From assembly GCA_008501825.1 (NCBI GenBank), contig QQUA01000016.1, forward strand, positions 186,001-250,000: 64,000 nucleotides of DNA, written 5' to 3'. Each line of letters opens with the position of its first letter. The stretch's first letter is position 1. This document shows positions 1 through 8,682 of the stretch, piece by piece. Under the pieces are notes generated by a model. It was not told the origin of the DNA, did no database searches, and saw only the letters and a list, made by a program, of their open reading frames with translations. Origin of the DNA: Planctomycetota bacterium (GTDB lineage Bacteria > Planctomycetota > UBA1135). Both the position numbers and the translations under genes were made by a program.

Positions 1-1264
1 CCGAACCTGATTCCCCAAAGATCGGGAGATAGGGAAGCGGTCGCTTAGACCTCATCATCAGATCGTATTGATTCCAGTATCGCCGATTTCTTCCCTTTAA
101 ATCCACAATTGCCTTACCCAATTCCTCCTCAGGTTGATCCAATGCTGAATAGGTGGCCCCTGTATATCGTTTAACCTCCCTTTCTATGTCCAATCCCTTT
201 TGCGTGCCCTCAGGATCAAAACCTACACGTGAATCAGAATGAATGGCACTTTTCCCCAAGGCTTTTCTTCCCCGGAAATCAAAGCTCCCCATTCGTTTAT
301 GTTCAAATGCCACTTTTGCTTCAAGGGCAACCAAGCTGTTAACATCAAGCTTGTGCACCCCATTTGCCTTGGCAATGTGGGTGGAAATTAGTTCTCTTCG
401 ACTTACCGTAAGCCAACCCAATGCCTCCATAAGGAGCCCAAGCAAGGTAGAGTTGGAGTCGTAGCGTTCAGCCAGGTAGGTGAATCCATCTATCAAACCT
501 TCAAATGTGGAATCCACTTTCAACTCAGAAATTTGGAGTTCCTCCGGCAATTGACTTTGGATTCTTTTCAATACTTCTTTGTATTTTTCCGAGACATCTC
601 TCTGATACTCGTCCTCAGGAGGCCAATCCAGAAGAGAGGCCAACTTTGAATCCTTGAGAACATTGAAAAATGGAACGGCATAAGCTCGCATGGTTGAACG
701 ACCGTTCTCAATGGCCAAGAGACCAAAAATTCCATACTCAGTTTGAATCGGTGCTCCTGACGCTCCAGCTTTGCCCTCGAAGCCATCCTTTTCCCGCACA
801 TCGCAAATTTCACCATCAGAAGCCTTCCACTCCAAAACCGTGCCATCAAGTTTCATCGACTCGAAACAATCCCGGAAATAGACTCTTGAGCTCCAACCGG
901 TTTCTTTTTGAATTTCCGACTCAGAATAGATTCTCGGGTTACGATTCAACTTTACCTCCTCGTTAATTTCCAGAAGAGCAAAATCGATCTGATTTTGGAC
1001 ATCCCAATGAACCTTTTTTACGGTCCATTTCTCCTTCTCCGGAAATTTGATGTGGGATTTCCCTTTATACTCCTTCGCCGCCGGCCCTTTACCGGATTCC
1101 CAATCGGGTTGAATCACGTGCCGGCAGGTGGCCAGCAGATTGGGCTTCACGAAAAAGGCCGTGCCCTCCGATTCTTTCTTACACTTCGCACCGGGGGACG
1201 AACCGGAATATCGGATCTTGACGACTAAATCCTTATCAGGGTAATTTGCCACAGGATTCATCAT
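1..1264 (-). CDS. Trypsin-like serine protease with C-terminal helical extension (partial)
   Basis: The reading frame stays open from ATG 1264 to the window edge (421 codons), so the C-terminus is missing. The N-terminal ~220 residues look like a trypsin-fold protease: ATCRHV carries the likely catalytic His49, QIDFALLEI the Asp94 and GASGAP the Ser169. No signal peptide is seen, so it is probably cytosolic. After the protease comes a charged, mostly helical region of at least 200 residues that I do not recognise. Codon use is clearly AT-richer than in the following operon, which suggests transfer. Cytosolic trypsin-like domains with long C-terminal parts are known from bacterial conflict systems, where they are fused to NTPase or effector-associated domains; no such domain is visible here. 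There are two consecutive ATG codons, and I took the first. Confidence 0.75.
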   Translation of the reverse strand, partial: MMNPVANYPDKDLVVKIRYSGSSPGAKCKKESEGTAFFVKPNLLATCRHVIQPDWESGKGPAAKEYKGKSHIKFPEKEKWTVKKVHWDVQNQIDFALLEINEEVKLNRNPRIYSESEIQKETGWSSRVYFRDCFESMKLDGTVLEWKASDGEICDVREKDGFEGKAGASGAPIQTEYGIFGLLAIENGRSTMRAYAVPFFNVLKDSKLASLLDWPPEDEYQRDVSEKYKEVLKRIQSQLPEELQISELKVDSTFEGLIDGFTYLAERYDSNSTLLGLLMEALGWLTVSRRELISTHIAKANGVHKLDVNSLVALEAKVAFEHKRMGSFDFRGRKALGKSAIHSDSRVGFDPEGTQKGLDIEREVKRYTGATYSALDQPEEELGKAIVDLKGRNRRYWNQYDLMMRSKRPLPYLPIFGESGS

Positions 1265-1315
1265 AAAAGCCCCGGGGTCGATTCGTCGAGGCCCGCAGTC
1301 CAGGGGAATAAAAGC

Positions 1316-1340
1316 AGAGACGGCCGGGAGGGCCGTCTCT
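1316..1340 (-). terminator. Intrinsic terminator of the sat/phosphodiesterase operon
   Basis: A perfect 10-bp inverted repeat (agagacggcc / ggccgtctct) with a 5-nt loop lies 37 nt beyond the stop codon of the 1378-2268 gene. Read on the minus strand it is followed by GCTTTTATT, giving the T-tract of a Rho-independent terminator. It separates the operon from the AT-rich protease gene. Confidence 0.75.
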
Positions 1341-1377
1341 GGGGTGGCGCTTAGGCGCGGAATGGATGGAGCGGTGG

Positions 1378-2268
1378 CTACATTTCCACGCCGAGGATGC
1401 CCTTGAGGCCGAAGCCGACCACCACCGTGACCAGGACGAACACCACCATGATCCAGATGATGCCGCCGGGAGTCGGCCCGAGCGGCGCGTCGGGATAACT
1501 CATTTCAATGGTCTGGATGAAGTCGTTGCCCTTCAACATCGGTTCGCCGTAATAAAGCACCGACTCCATCAGGGCGGAAGCGCTGGCGCTTCGCACCGGC
1601 GACAGCCGCCTGGGCGTGGTGCCCACCTCCAAAGCCTTACTCAAGCTCTGACCCTGATACTCGAAAGCGACTTCGTGGGAGCCCTCTTCCACCGCTTCCA
1701 CTTGCAGCACCACCTTCGGCACCTTGCTGTCCTGCACCGCCACCGGCCCTTGCACGATCTTCCAGGCACCTTCGCCGGGCAGCGGCACTTCCACTTCGTG
1801 AGGCTTCACTCCCTGCTTGAGCTCGGCCACCACCATTACCTGGTCACCGGCTTTCAGGGAATCGAAAGCGTAAAGAGCGTTGAACTGGTACCAGAAAATG
1901 GTGAACGGCCCGCCCATCACCAGAATCGGCAGCACGAACATGCCGAGGTAGACGAAGTTCCAGCTCAAGGTCTTGCCCAAGGAGGCCATCACCACCTTGA
2001 AGTTGTCCTGGAACAAGCGAATGGCGATCAAATTGACCTTGATCGAGTCCTTGGCCTTGGCAATTCCCTTTTGCGAAGAAACGTGAGGGAAAGCCAAGAT
2101 GAACAGAACGCCGATGACGGCGCTCAGCAGGCAAACCGCCAAGAAGGGGCCCATCCAACCCAAAGCCAAGTCCAATCCGTCGAACATGACGTTGAACACC
2201 ACGGGGGCAAAGATGCCCACCAAGGTGATGAGGGCGCAAATGGCAACGACAATGATGGTGTTCTTCAT
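1378..2268 (-). CDS. Polytopic membrane protein, last gene of the sat/phosphodiesterase operon
   Basis: This 296-residue protein is not one I recognise. It has about four membrane segments (residues 4-27, 33-60, 104-130 and 268-291). A basic amphipathic stretch lies between segments 2 and 3, and a soluble domain of roughly 130 residues (about 135-265) lies between segments 3 and 4. That domain contains beta-rich sequence such as AGDQVMVVAEL and is probably outside the cytoplasm. The start ATG is preceded by AGGGG. It lies 49 nt behind the small RHH-like gene and just before the operon terminator. Its position suggests a membrane partner or channel for the exported phosphodiesterases encoded upstream, but the sequence shows no catalytic motif. 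Confidence 0.8.
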   Translation of the reverse strand: MKNTIIVVAICALITLVGIFAPVVFNVMFDGLDLALGWMGPFLAVCLLSAVIGVLFILAFPHVSSQKGIAKAKDSIKVNLIAIRLFQDNFKVVMASLGKTLSWNFVYLGMFVLPILVMGGPFTIFWYQFNALYAFDSLKAGDQVMVVAELKQGVKPHEVEVPLPGEGAWKIVQGPVAVQDSKVPKVVLQVEAVEEGSHEVAFEYQGQSLSKALEVGTTPRRLSPVRSASASALMESVLYYGEPMLKGNDFIQTIEMSYPDAPLGPTPGGIIWIMVVFVLVTVVVGFGLKGILGVEM

Positions 2269-2317
2269 CCCCTAGCGGGCCCGAGGGACCGACAAAGCCA
2301 TGGAGTTCGAATCGGGT

Positions 2318-2515
2318 CTAGCTGATGTAACCCAAGCCGCGCATGCTTTCGGCAATGGCGTCGGCCGAGGTGCCGGTGCTTTCGATCTTCTTCAGTTCCT
2401 GCTCCAGGATGTGCTCGATAAATTCTTCGACGGAAGCATAACCGCCGGCATCCGAGCACTTCTTGCAGCGTTCCAGGATTTCCTTGTTGAGCTTAACTTT
2501 GGGGCCACCAAACAT
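2318..2515 (-). CDS. Small ribbon-helix-helix-like protein with C-terminal LGY tail
   Basis: A 65-residue protein. Residues 6-45 fit a ribbon-helix-helix fold: a short strand (KVKLNKEI), a helix, a turn (GGYAS) and a second helix (VEEFIEHILEQELKKI). A linker follows, then a tail ending in MRGLGYIS. RHH proteins usually bind DNA as dimers and autoregulate, but the acidic second helix and the tail also allow a protein-binding role. It sits between a phosphodiesterase gene and the membrane protein in one operon. The 102-residue protein at the head of the operon has the same plan (RHH plus LGY tail), and the nearby lipoprotein ends in LGYVGD. Confidence 0.75.
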   Translation of the reverse strand: MFGGPKVKLNKEILERCKKCSDAGGYASVEEFIEHILEQELKKIESTGTSADAIAESMRGLGYIS

Positions 2516-2578
2516 GATTGGGTTCGGGTTTTGTTTTGCTTTCTCTGAGAGGGAATCAGCGCCTTCGACTTCACCGGC

Positions 2579-4786
2579 CTAAGGCTGAAACAGCGGCTCG
2601 CCGTCCATGCCCTCAGGAGGCTGGACTTGGAACAGGCTGTACAAGGTCGCCGTCACGTCCTCGAGGCGAGGATCGCGAAGGAAAGACACCTTCTTGTTCA
2701 CCAAGAGGGTGCCGCGCACCAGATCGGGGTCAACCAAGTGGCTGCCCGACCAGCGCGAGTCGTTGTCCACCATCACGCCTTCGCCGGTGATTTCACCGGT
2801 GGCGCATTCGTCGCTGGCGCCAAAACCGAAGGTCTTGCCGTCGGTATTGAAGCCAAGCTGAAGGTCCGGAGCTTTGTCGAGATGAGCACCGGAAAACACG
2901 TCCGAAGCTTTTTCCACCCGGGAGAACACCGGTTTGCCGCCGTCGGTCAAGGTCATCAACTTGGCCTTCATTTCATTCAGCAAACCATCGGCCTGGGCTT
3001 CGGTGACGATGCCTTTGGGTTCGCGGCCAACCCGGTTGAGGATGACGCCGTTGAAGCCGATGGCATAAGCCTTGCTCTTGCTCCAATCGACCATGCCGCT
3101 GTCCCAATCGGGATCACCGTTTTCATCGTGCTTGACGGTGTAGATGCGCACCGAGGAGCCGAGGAATTCGTCGTCGCGGTAGAACCCGGCGGGCTGAGCT
3201 TCGCCCTCGGCGGGCCGGTGCTCGATGCCTTCTTTCAACACCAAATAACCTTCCTGATACAGCCAATCGTTGACGTGCATCTTGCGGTGGAAGGGAGCGA
3301 AGCCGTGGTCCGACATGATCATGAAAGTGACGTCGGGATAGGCTTCCAAACGAGCCATGATGTCGCCGACGACCTCATCCATTTGCTGGTAGACCCGGTC
3401 GATTTGATCGGCGTACTCGGCGCCGTCTTCTTCCTGGTGCGGGTGCAGCGGATCCTGGGTGTGCCACAGCATGTGGTTGCGCAAATCCAGGGAACCGAAG
3501 TAGAAGAACAGCAAACCGCCGCTGGGATCGAATTGATCCAAGGCGTAATCGAGCATGTTGCGCCGCTCTTCCATCACCGTGTCGCTTTGCGATACGAACT
3601 CGGCGGTGTTCAGCAGATCCGACTTATAAGCGATGTAAGCGTCGGGGAAGCCCTGGGTGTAGTACGGGCCAATGGCTTCGGCCAAATCGGCGGCGGCGTC
3701 ATCCGGGGTGCTGATCGGCATCGCCGGGCTGAAGGGATCCATCTGGATCGGGGTACCGTAGAGTTCGAACGGAGCCACGCTCTTGAACATGAAGCGCATG
3801 TAGCCGGCGATCGGAATGAACTTGGCCAACTTGAATTCGACCCGGACCCAATCGGTCCAGCCGCCGAGTTCGGCGATCCCCCACTCTCCTTCCACTTCCA
3901 CTGCCAAACGCGGCGCTTCGCCGGTTTTATCGATGTGGGCGGTAAACGGCGTGCTGGTGCTGGTTTCGGCTTCCAGCATGGTGCGCAAGCGACCTTCTTC
4001 CGAAGGATCGCCGGCTTCCCGGGCCTGTTCGATGGCCTTCTCCAAATCGCTGGTATCCCAAAGCGTGTTGGGCGGCCCTTCGATGGAACCGAACACCTTG
4101 GCCGAGACCTCGCCGTTTTGGATCACGTCGACGAAACCGATGTGATAGAAATCGCTCTTCTTCTCGGAACGATTCAACATATCGGCGGTCCACAAGAAAG
4201 CGCGGCCGGAAGCGGTGCCGGCCAAATCGGGGGTGCCCATGTCGGGAAAGGTCACCGCGCCGGTGGGCTCCACCGGGAAGTTCGCCGGCATGCGATACAC
4301 CGCCACCGGAACCCCGGCTTCATCCAAAGATTCCCAAAACGCCGGGAAGTCACGAGTCAGGTGCTGTTCGCCGCCGGACAGCGGCATCTTCATGCCGAAT
4401 AGATTCAACTCGGTACCGATTTCATCGGTGTAGCTCATCGAGTTGGCCACGCCGTAGTTTTTACGATCGACGTGAATGAAGTCGTAGAGCCCGTGCTTGC
4501 CGGGATTCACTCCGGTAATGAAGTTCGACCAAGCCACCGGACTTTGCGGCGGCCAGGAAGTCTGCAAGCCGAGGGCGTCATCCTTTTCATACAGGCTGCC
4601 TTGTTCGAGAAGCTTGGCGAAGTTGGGCAACATGCCCCTTTCCACCCGCTCCAACAACATGTCCGGATCCAAGCCGTCGATGCCCAACACTACGACCCGG
4701 GTATCGCTGGTCTTGATTTTGCTCCCGCAAGCCGGAAAGGAAAGCGGCACCGCCAAAGCCAAGAAGAGAAGCAGAGAGTTTTTCAT
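2579..4786 (-). CDS. Exported type I phosphodiesterase / nucleotide pyrophosphatase family protein (1)
   Basis: A 735-residue alkaline-phosphatase-superfamily enzyme of the type I phosphodiesterase branch, which hydrolyses phospho- or sulfo-esters with two metals. A hydrophobic leader ends in a poor lipobox (FPAC, Cys20), so it may be a lipoprotein facing the periplasm. Metal and active-site motifs are in order: GIDGLDPD (Asp37), QSPVAWS with the nucleophile position occupied by Ser82, TGVNPGKHG, SLDLRNH and MIMSDHGF. About 200 residues between the N- and C-terminal catalytic halves form a beta-rich insertion of unknown role. A GTG lies just before the chosen ATG. It starts 16 nt after the stop of the paralogue 4803-7022, so the two are co-transcribed. 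The substrate cannot be read from sequence. Confidence 0.9.
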   Translation of the reverse strand: MKNSLLLFLALAVPLSFPACGSKIKTSDTRVVVLGIDGLDPDMLLERVERGMLPNFAKLLEQGSLYEKDDALGLQTSWPPQSPVAWSNFITGVNPGKHGLYDFIHVDRKNYGVANSMSYTDEIGTELNLFGMKMPLSGGEQHLTRDFPAFWESLDEAGVPVAVYRMPANFPVEPTGAVTFPDMGTPDLAGTASGRAFLWTADMLNRSEKKSDFYHIGFVDVIQNGEVSAKVFGSIEGPPNTLWDTSDLEKAIEQAREAGDPSEEGRLRTMLEAETSTSTPFTAHIDKTGEAPRLAVEVEGEWGIAELGGWTDWVRVEFKLAKFIPIAGYMRFMFKSVAPFELYGTPIQMDPFSPAMPISTPDDAAADLAEAIGPYYTQGFPDAYIAYKSDLLNTAEFVSQSDTVMEERRNMLDYALDQFDPSGGLLFFYFGSLDLRNHMLWHTQDPLHPHQEEDGAEYADQIDRVYQQMDEVVGDIMARLEAYPDVTFMIMSDHGFAPFHRKMHVNDWLYQEGYLVLKEGIEHRPAEGEAQPAGFYRDDEFLGSSVRIYTVKHDENGDPDWDSGMVDWSKSKAYAIGFNGVILNRVGREPKGIVTEAQADGLLNEMKAKLMTLTDGGKPVFSRVEKASDVFSGAHLDKAPDLQLGFNTDGKTFGFGASDECATGEITGEGVMVDNDSRWSGSHLVDPDLVRGTLLVNKKVSFLRDPRLEDVTATLYSLFQVQPPEGMDGEPLFQP

Positions 4787-4802
4787 CACGACCGGGAAAG
4801 CT

Positions 4803-7022
4803 TCAAGAAGTGACTTTGGCTTTGTCGGAATCGGCGGCGTGGTCGGCGGCCGCCGGAGCCGCGGCAGGTTGCGAGGGGGAAGGCGCCTCGGGACGAGGTC
4901 CGAACAAAGGCTTGCCTTGCATGTTTTTCGGGATGTCGACGCCGAACAGCTTCAACGCCGTCGGGCCGATGTCCATCAGATTGGGTTCTTCGGTGTTCAC
5001 CTCGCGGTCGCAGAAGAACACTCCGGGAACTTCCCGCGGATCGATGCAGTGATCGCCGGACCAAGACTTTGTGTTGTCGCTGAAGATTTCCGCCGGCACC
5101 GAACCGGTGGCGCAATCCCAAGAGTTGCGATAGCCGCGCTTGTAGCCCATGAACAGATCCGGAGCTTCAAACACGTAGGGACCGGTGAAGATGTGACCGG
5201 CGTCGAACACTTCGCGGAAGATTTTCTCCCCGGACTTGGGATCTTCCAATTCCATCAAGCCGGCTTGAATCCGGCGCTTGACGTCTTCCAACTCCGCCCC
5301 TTCTTCGACGATGCCGTCTCGTTCCCGGGCCTTGCGGTTGATGAACACGCCGGTCAAGCCCAAGGAGAAAGCCTGGGTTTTGGACCAATCGACGTCTTGC
5401 AACCAATCCCGGGAAGTTTGCTTGCCGCTGGCTTCATCCACCGGCGCATCGGCTTTCAAGTGCAGGAAGCCGTGGTCTCGGAGCCAAGCGTTCAAGTTGA
5501 CGCCGCGCTGGAATTGGCAGAAGCCGTGGTCGCTGATCACCATCAGGCAATCCCGCTTCGGATCCAATTTCTGGCGCACTTCGCCAAGTAAGGCGTCGGC
5601 CTTTTCATACACCTGCGCGATGGTGTCCTTCCCGAACTCGGTGTCCTTGCCTTCGTTGGCCGGGTGGTTCGGATCGAGATAACGGTAGAACATGTGGCTG
5701 ACCCGGTCGGTGGTATCGAACACGCACACCACGGAACCGGTCTTGGTCTTGTCCAAGGCGTCCCACAACATCTTGCGACGCTCTTCCATCCACAACAGGG
5801 CTTGATCGAGGAAGGCCTTCTCGTCGATGACCCGCTCGTTCAAGGCCCAGGTGTCTTCCGCCAAACCCAAAGTGGCGAAGGGACCTAGTTTCTTGGCCAA
5901 GTAAATCGAATACACCTTGGGGTGAGAAATGGGCATCATCGGATTGGCCGGATCGATGTGGATCGGCGTCATGTACAAGCCGAATTCCGGCTCGGTGCCC
6001 ATGCAATAGAAGCGGGCAATGCCGGTGGCCTTGCCCTTCTTGGCCTTAAAGGTCAGGGTGACCCAGTCGGAATATTCCCGAACCCCCACTTCCACCGTTT
6101 GCTGATCGCCTTTGTAACCGATGGTCAGGCGAACTTTTTGACCGCCGTCGATCACTTCGGCGTTCATCGGCAGCTTCATCACTCCGGAACCGGAAGGATC
6201 GGGGGGACCGTCGATCGGGCAGCGATAACCGCGGACCGATTTCTCCACCATCAACACGTCGCCGCCGGCGTCCGGCCCGGCCAGGGTTTTGTCAGTGGTC
6301 CAAAAGGTAAAGGAGCCTTGAGTCCCGCGGAGGTCGGGCACGCACATGCCCGACAGACAAACGCCGTGAAATTCTTCCGGCGGGAAGGTGATCGGCACCC
6401 GGATGATGTTGGAAAAGATCTTCTTTTCCCCGAGCAGGCGCCACCAAGACTTGCCTTTGCGCAAGCTGCGGACGTGAGCGCTTTTGCCCAGCGGGATTTT
6501 GATTTTGCCCAGCTTCAGACTGCGCTCCACTTCGCTGATGCTGGTGCTGGACAGCATCGGCAGATAAGTACAGGGATCGCGAGTGATGAAATCGAAAATA
6601 TTGTGCTTGGACGGGTCGGTGCCGGTGCTGAACGAGGACCAAGCCACCGGCGACATGGACGGATAGGAAGTCTGCAAGGACTTGAAGCAACCCTCTTCCG
6701 CCAAGGCTTTGAAGTTGGGCAGGCGCCCGTCGTCCATCCAGCGTTGGGCCAACTCCGGATCCATGCCGTCGAAGCCGACCACCACCAGGCGCTTGGTGTC
6801 CCCTTTGATGCGGCCGGCACCGGTCACCAACCGGATCGCCATTTTGGCCGGATAGATCAGCAACACCCCGATCGCCAGGAACAGGGAGCCGACCAGGACC
6901 AAGCCACCGGAAACGAAGGCAACCCCGGCGCCCGGGCCGATGTAAGCGGCCAAAGGATCCGGGGAGGTCATCCAGGCCAGGACGGTGGCCAGGGCCAGGA
7001 GTTTCAAGCGGGAGCGTTTCAT
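4803..7022 (-). CDS. Membrane-anchored type I phosphodiesterase family protein (2)
   Basis: A 739-residue paralogue of the downstream enzyme. The N-terminus has a signal-like segment, then AYIGPGAG and a transmembrane helix (about 33-56), which places the catalytic domain on one side of the membrane, probably the periplasmic side. Catalytic motifs: VGFDGMDPE (Asp85), MSPVAWSSFSTG (nucleophile Ser124), TTDRVSH and VISDHGF. The C-terminus ends in a Pro/Ala-rich charged tail after LFGPRP. The family shows phosphodiesterase, phosphatase or sulfatase-type chemistry; which of these applies is unknown. The gene follows cysC after a 132-nt gap that contains a strong hairpin, so expression may be uncoupled from sat/cysC at that point. 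Confidence 0.9.
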   Translation of the reverse strand: MKRSRLKLLALATVLAWMTSPDPLAAYIGPGAGVAFVSGGLVLVGSLFLAIGVLLIYPAKMAIRLVTGAGRIKGDTKRLVVVGFDGMDPELAQRWMDDGRLPNFKALAEEGCFKSLQTSYPSMSPVAWSSFSTGTDPSKHNIFDFITRDPCTYLPMLSSTSISEVERSLKLGKIKIPLGKSAHVRSLRKGKSWWRLLGEKKIFSNIIRVPITFPPEEFHGVCLSGMCVPDLRGTQGSFTFWTTDKTLAGPDAGGDVLMVEKSVRGYRCPIDGPPDPSGSGVMKLPMNAEVIDGGQKVRLTIGYKGDQQTVEVGVREYSDWVTLTFKAKKGKATGIARFYCMGTEPEFGLYMTPIHIDPANPMMPISHPKVYSIYLAKKLGPFATLGLAEDTWALNERVIDEKAFLDQALLWMEERRKMLWDALDKTKTGSVVCVFDTTDRVSHMFYRYLDPNHPANEGKDTEFGKDTIAQVYEKADALLGEVRQKLDPKRDCLMVISDHGFCQFQRGVNLNAWLRDHGFLHLKADAPVDEASGKQTSRDWLQDVDWSKTQAFSLGLTGVFINRKARERDGIVEEGAELEDVKRRIQAGLMELEDPKSGEKIFREVFDAGHIFTGPYVFEAPDLFMGYKRGYRNSWDCATGSVPAEIFSDNTKSWSGDHCIDPREVPGVFFCDREVNTEEPNLMDIGPTALKLFGVDIPKNMQGKPLFGPRPEAPSPSQPAAAPAAADHAADSDKAKVTS

Positions 7023-7062
7023 CAGTCGCCAGGATCCGGAATTATCGCCTCCGGCAGGCTTT

Positions 7063-7092
7063 CGGGGAAGAGGCCGCGAAGCCTCTTCCCCG
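7063..7092. other. Strong GC-rich hairpin between cysC and the phosphodiesterase genes
   Basis: A perfect 12-bp inverted repeat (cggggaagaggc / gcctcttccccg) with a 6-nt loop. No T-tract follows on the minus strand, so it is not a clear intrinsic terminator. It may be a processing site, an mRNA-stability element or an attenuator that sets different levels of the two halves of the operon. Confidence 0.5.
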
Positions 7093-7154
7093 GAATTTCC
7101 TTAGTATCCAGCAGGAATGCAACAGGAATGGCCGCCCAAAGGCGGTTCCCCAGC

Positions 7155-7709
7155 TCAGGCGGTCGCCGCCGCCGAAGCGATCAAACCCTTGGACTCCAGG
7201 AACTGGAGGATGACCTGAGTGGATTCCTCGATGGATTGGGTGCCGGAATCGATGGTGACTTCCGGGTTTTCCGGCTCTTCATAAGGATCGGAGATCCCGG
7301 TGAAGTTCTTGATTTCGCCGGCCAAAGCTTTCTTGTAGAGGCCTTTGACGTCGCGCCGGGTCAGTTCCTCGATGGTGCACTTGGCGAACACCTCGACGAA
7401 ACGGCCCATGCACATGGCCCGGACTTCGTCACGAATTTGGCGGTAGGGCGAAATCGCGGCGGTGATCGAGATCACGCCGTTGCGGCCCAACAAATTGGCG
7501 ACGTAGCCGATGCGACGAATGTTTGTGTCCCGATCTTCCTTGGAGAAACCAAGGCCCTTGGACAAGTTGGTACGAACTTCGTCGCCGTCAAGGACTTCGA
7601 CCTTGAACTTGCGCTTGCGAAATTCATTTTCGAGGGCACGGGCCAGGGTGGATTTCCCGGCTCCGCTGAGCCCGGTGAACCAGAGCACGAATCCTTTGTG
7701 ATCGCTCAT
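7155..7709 (-). CDS. cysC: Adenylylsulfate (APS) kinase
   Basis: Phosphorylates APS at the 3' position with ATP to give PAPS, the universal sulfuryl donor, in the cytosol. The 184-residue length is normal for stand-alone CysC. The Walker A motif GLSGAGKST is at residues 13-21, followed by LDGDEVRTNL and FSKEDRDTNIRRIGYVA, typical APS-binding elements, and by FTGISDPYE near the C-terminus. It lies in one operon with ATP sulfurylase (sat), with the Thr-nucleophile sulfatase-fold gene in between. No cysH, cysI or cysD is present in the window, so PAPS may be meant for sulfotransfer; that is inference. Confidence 0.95.
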   Translation of the reverse strand: MSDHKGFVLWFTGLSGAGKSTLARALENEFRKRKFKVEVLDGDEVRTNLSKGLGFSKEDRDTNIRRIGYVANLLGRNGVISITAAISPYRQIRDEVRAMCMGRFVEVFAKCTIEELTRRDVKGLYKKALAGEIKNFTGISDPYEEPENPEVTIDSGTQSIEESTQVILQFLESKGLIASAAATA

Positions 7710-7749
7710 TTTCTTCAGCGTTCTAAGTTGGCTTAGGGGGGGTTGGGAA

Positions 7750-8664
7750 TCAGCGGATCTTGCCCTCGAGATAGGGCACTTCCAGACACTTGTCGTGCAG
7801 GATGGGTCCGTGACCGAAGTAACCGGACTCGCCGAACAATTCGCCGTGGTCGGCGGTCACGATGATCCAGGTGTCCTTCGGCATCATGTCGAACAGCCTC
7901 GGGAACACTTGTTCGTCCAGGTAGCGGACGGTGTTGATCTGCATGCCACGCAGCTCGTCCAAACGATCCTGGTCGAAAAACTCGCCGGCTTCGTTGGTGC
8001 TCTTCAGCTCGCCTTCTTCGACTTGGTCGTCAAGCTTCTTGAACACGCCGTTGACGCCGGAAATGCGGGGCCACTTGGAAGGATCTTCGCCGGGCAGCAC
8101 GTAGGGGTAGTGGGTTTCGCCGACGTTCAGCATGAAGAACTGAGGCGTATTGCCCTTCAAACCCTTGGACGGCCGCTTGTAGTGAGCTTCGAACTCGTCC
8201 AGCATCAAGGTCATGTCGTTGTGTTTCGGCATGAGCTTGAAGGTGTCAAAGTCGCGGTTGATCCCGGTGGCCGGGTTCAGCACCGGCAACGAAACCATGG
8301 CGTGAGTTTCGTAACCTTTCGACTTCAGGTAGCTCGGCAACCAAAGATGCGGCACCATTGACTTGAATTCGATGTCCTTGATGCCGAGGCGATCTTGGTA
8401 GCGAATGAAGTCTTCCTTGTAATATTCGGAAGCGTAGACGTTTTGCGGCGAGGAGTGGGGAACCAGGCCGGTCAACAAGTTGTAATGGGAAGGCGCGGTC
8501 CAACTGGCGTAGGTGTAGCGCTTCTCCACGTTTTGCAGCCCACCGCACAACATCGGAATGTTCTTCGGCTCCGCCGCCATGAAGGAGTCATAGCGGCAGG
8601 AGTCCAGGGTGATCACGATGAAGTGGTTGAGCTCGCGCTTCTTTCCGAAGAGGCCGAGAACCAT
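7750..8664 (-). CDS. Sulfatase-fold protein with Thr in the formylglycine position
   Basis: A 304-residue alkaline-phosphatase-superfamily protein without a signal peptide. Visible motifs: ITLDSCRYD (metal ligand Asp21), SWTAPSHYNLLTG around residue 56 and TADHGELFGE with the distal metal ligands. In true sulfatases the second motif is C/S-x-P-S-R, whose Cys or Ser becomes formylglycine. Here the same position is Thr56 (T-A-P-S-H), and the Arg is replaced by His. Thr is the nucleophile of phosphotransferases and phosphodiesterases of this fold, so a sulfatase label would mislead. A strong Shine-Dalgarno (AGGAGG) 8 nt upstream fixes the start. It is wedged between sat and cysC, which suggests it acts on a cytosolic product linked to sulfate activation, or on the cytosolic face of the membrane. 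Confidence 0.85.
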   Translation of the reverse strand: MVLGLFGKKRELNHFIVITLDSCRYDSFMAAEPKNIPMLCGGLQNVEKRYTYASWTAPSHYNLLTGLVPHSSPQNVYASEYYKEDFIRYQDRLGIKDIEFKSMVPHLWLPSYLKSKGYETHAMVSLPVLNPATGINRDFDTFKLMPKHNDMTLMLDEFEAHYKRPSKGLKGNTPQFFMLNVGETHYPYVLPGEDPSKWPRISGVNGVFKKLDDQVEEGELKSTNEAGEFFDQDRLDELRGMQINTVRYLDEQVFPRLFDMMPKDTWIIVTADHGELFGESGYFGHGPILHDKCLEVPYLEGKIR

Positions 8665-8682
8665 GAGATTTCCTCCTAGCGA

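Noticed and set aside
2627..4402. Long plus-strand frame opposite phosphodiesterase 1
   Set aside because: A His/Gly/Ala-rich shadow of a GC-rich gene with strong motifs on the other strand.
7750..8664. Annotation as an active sulfatase
   Set aside because: The formylglycine Cys/Ser and the following Arg of the signature are absent.
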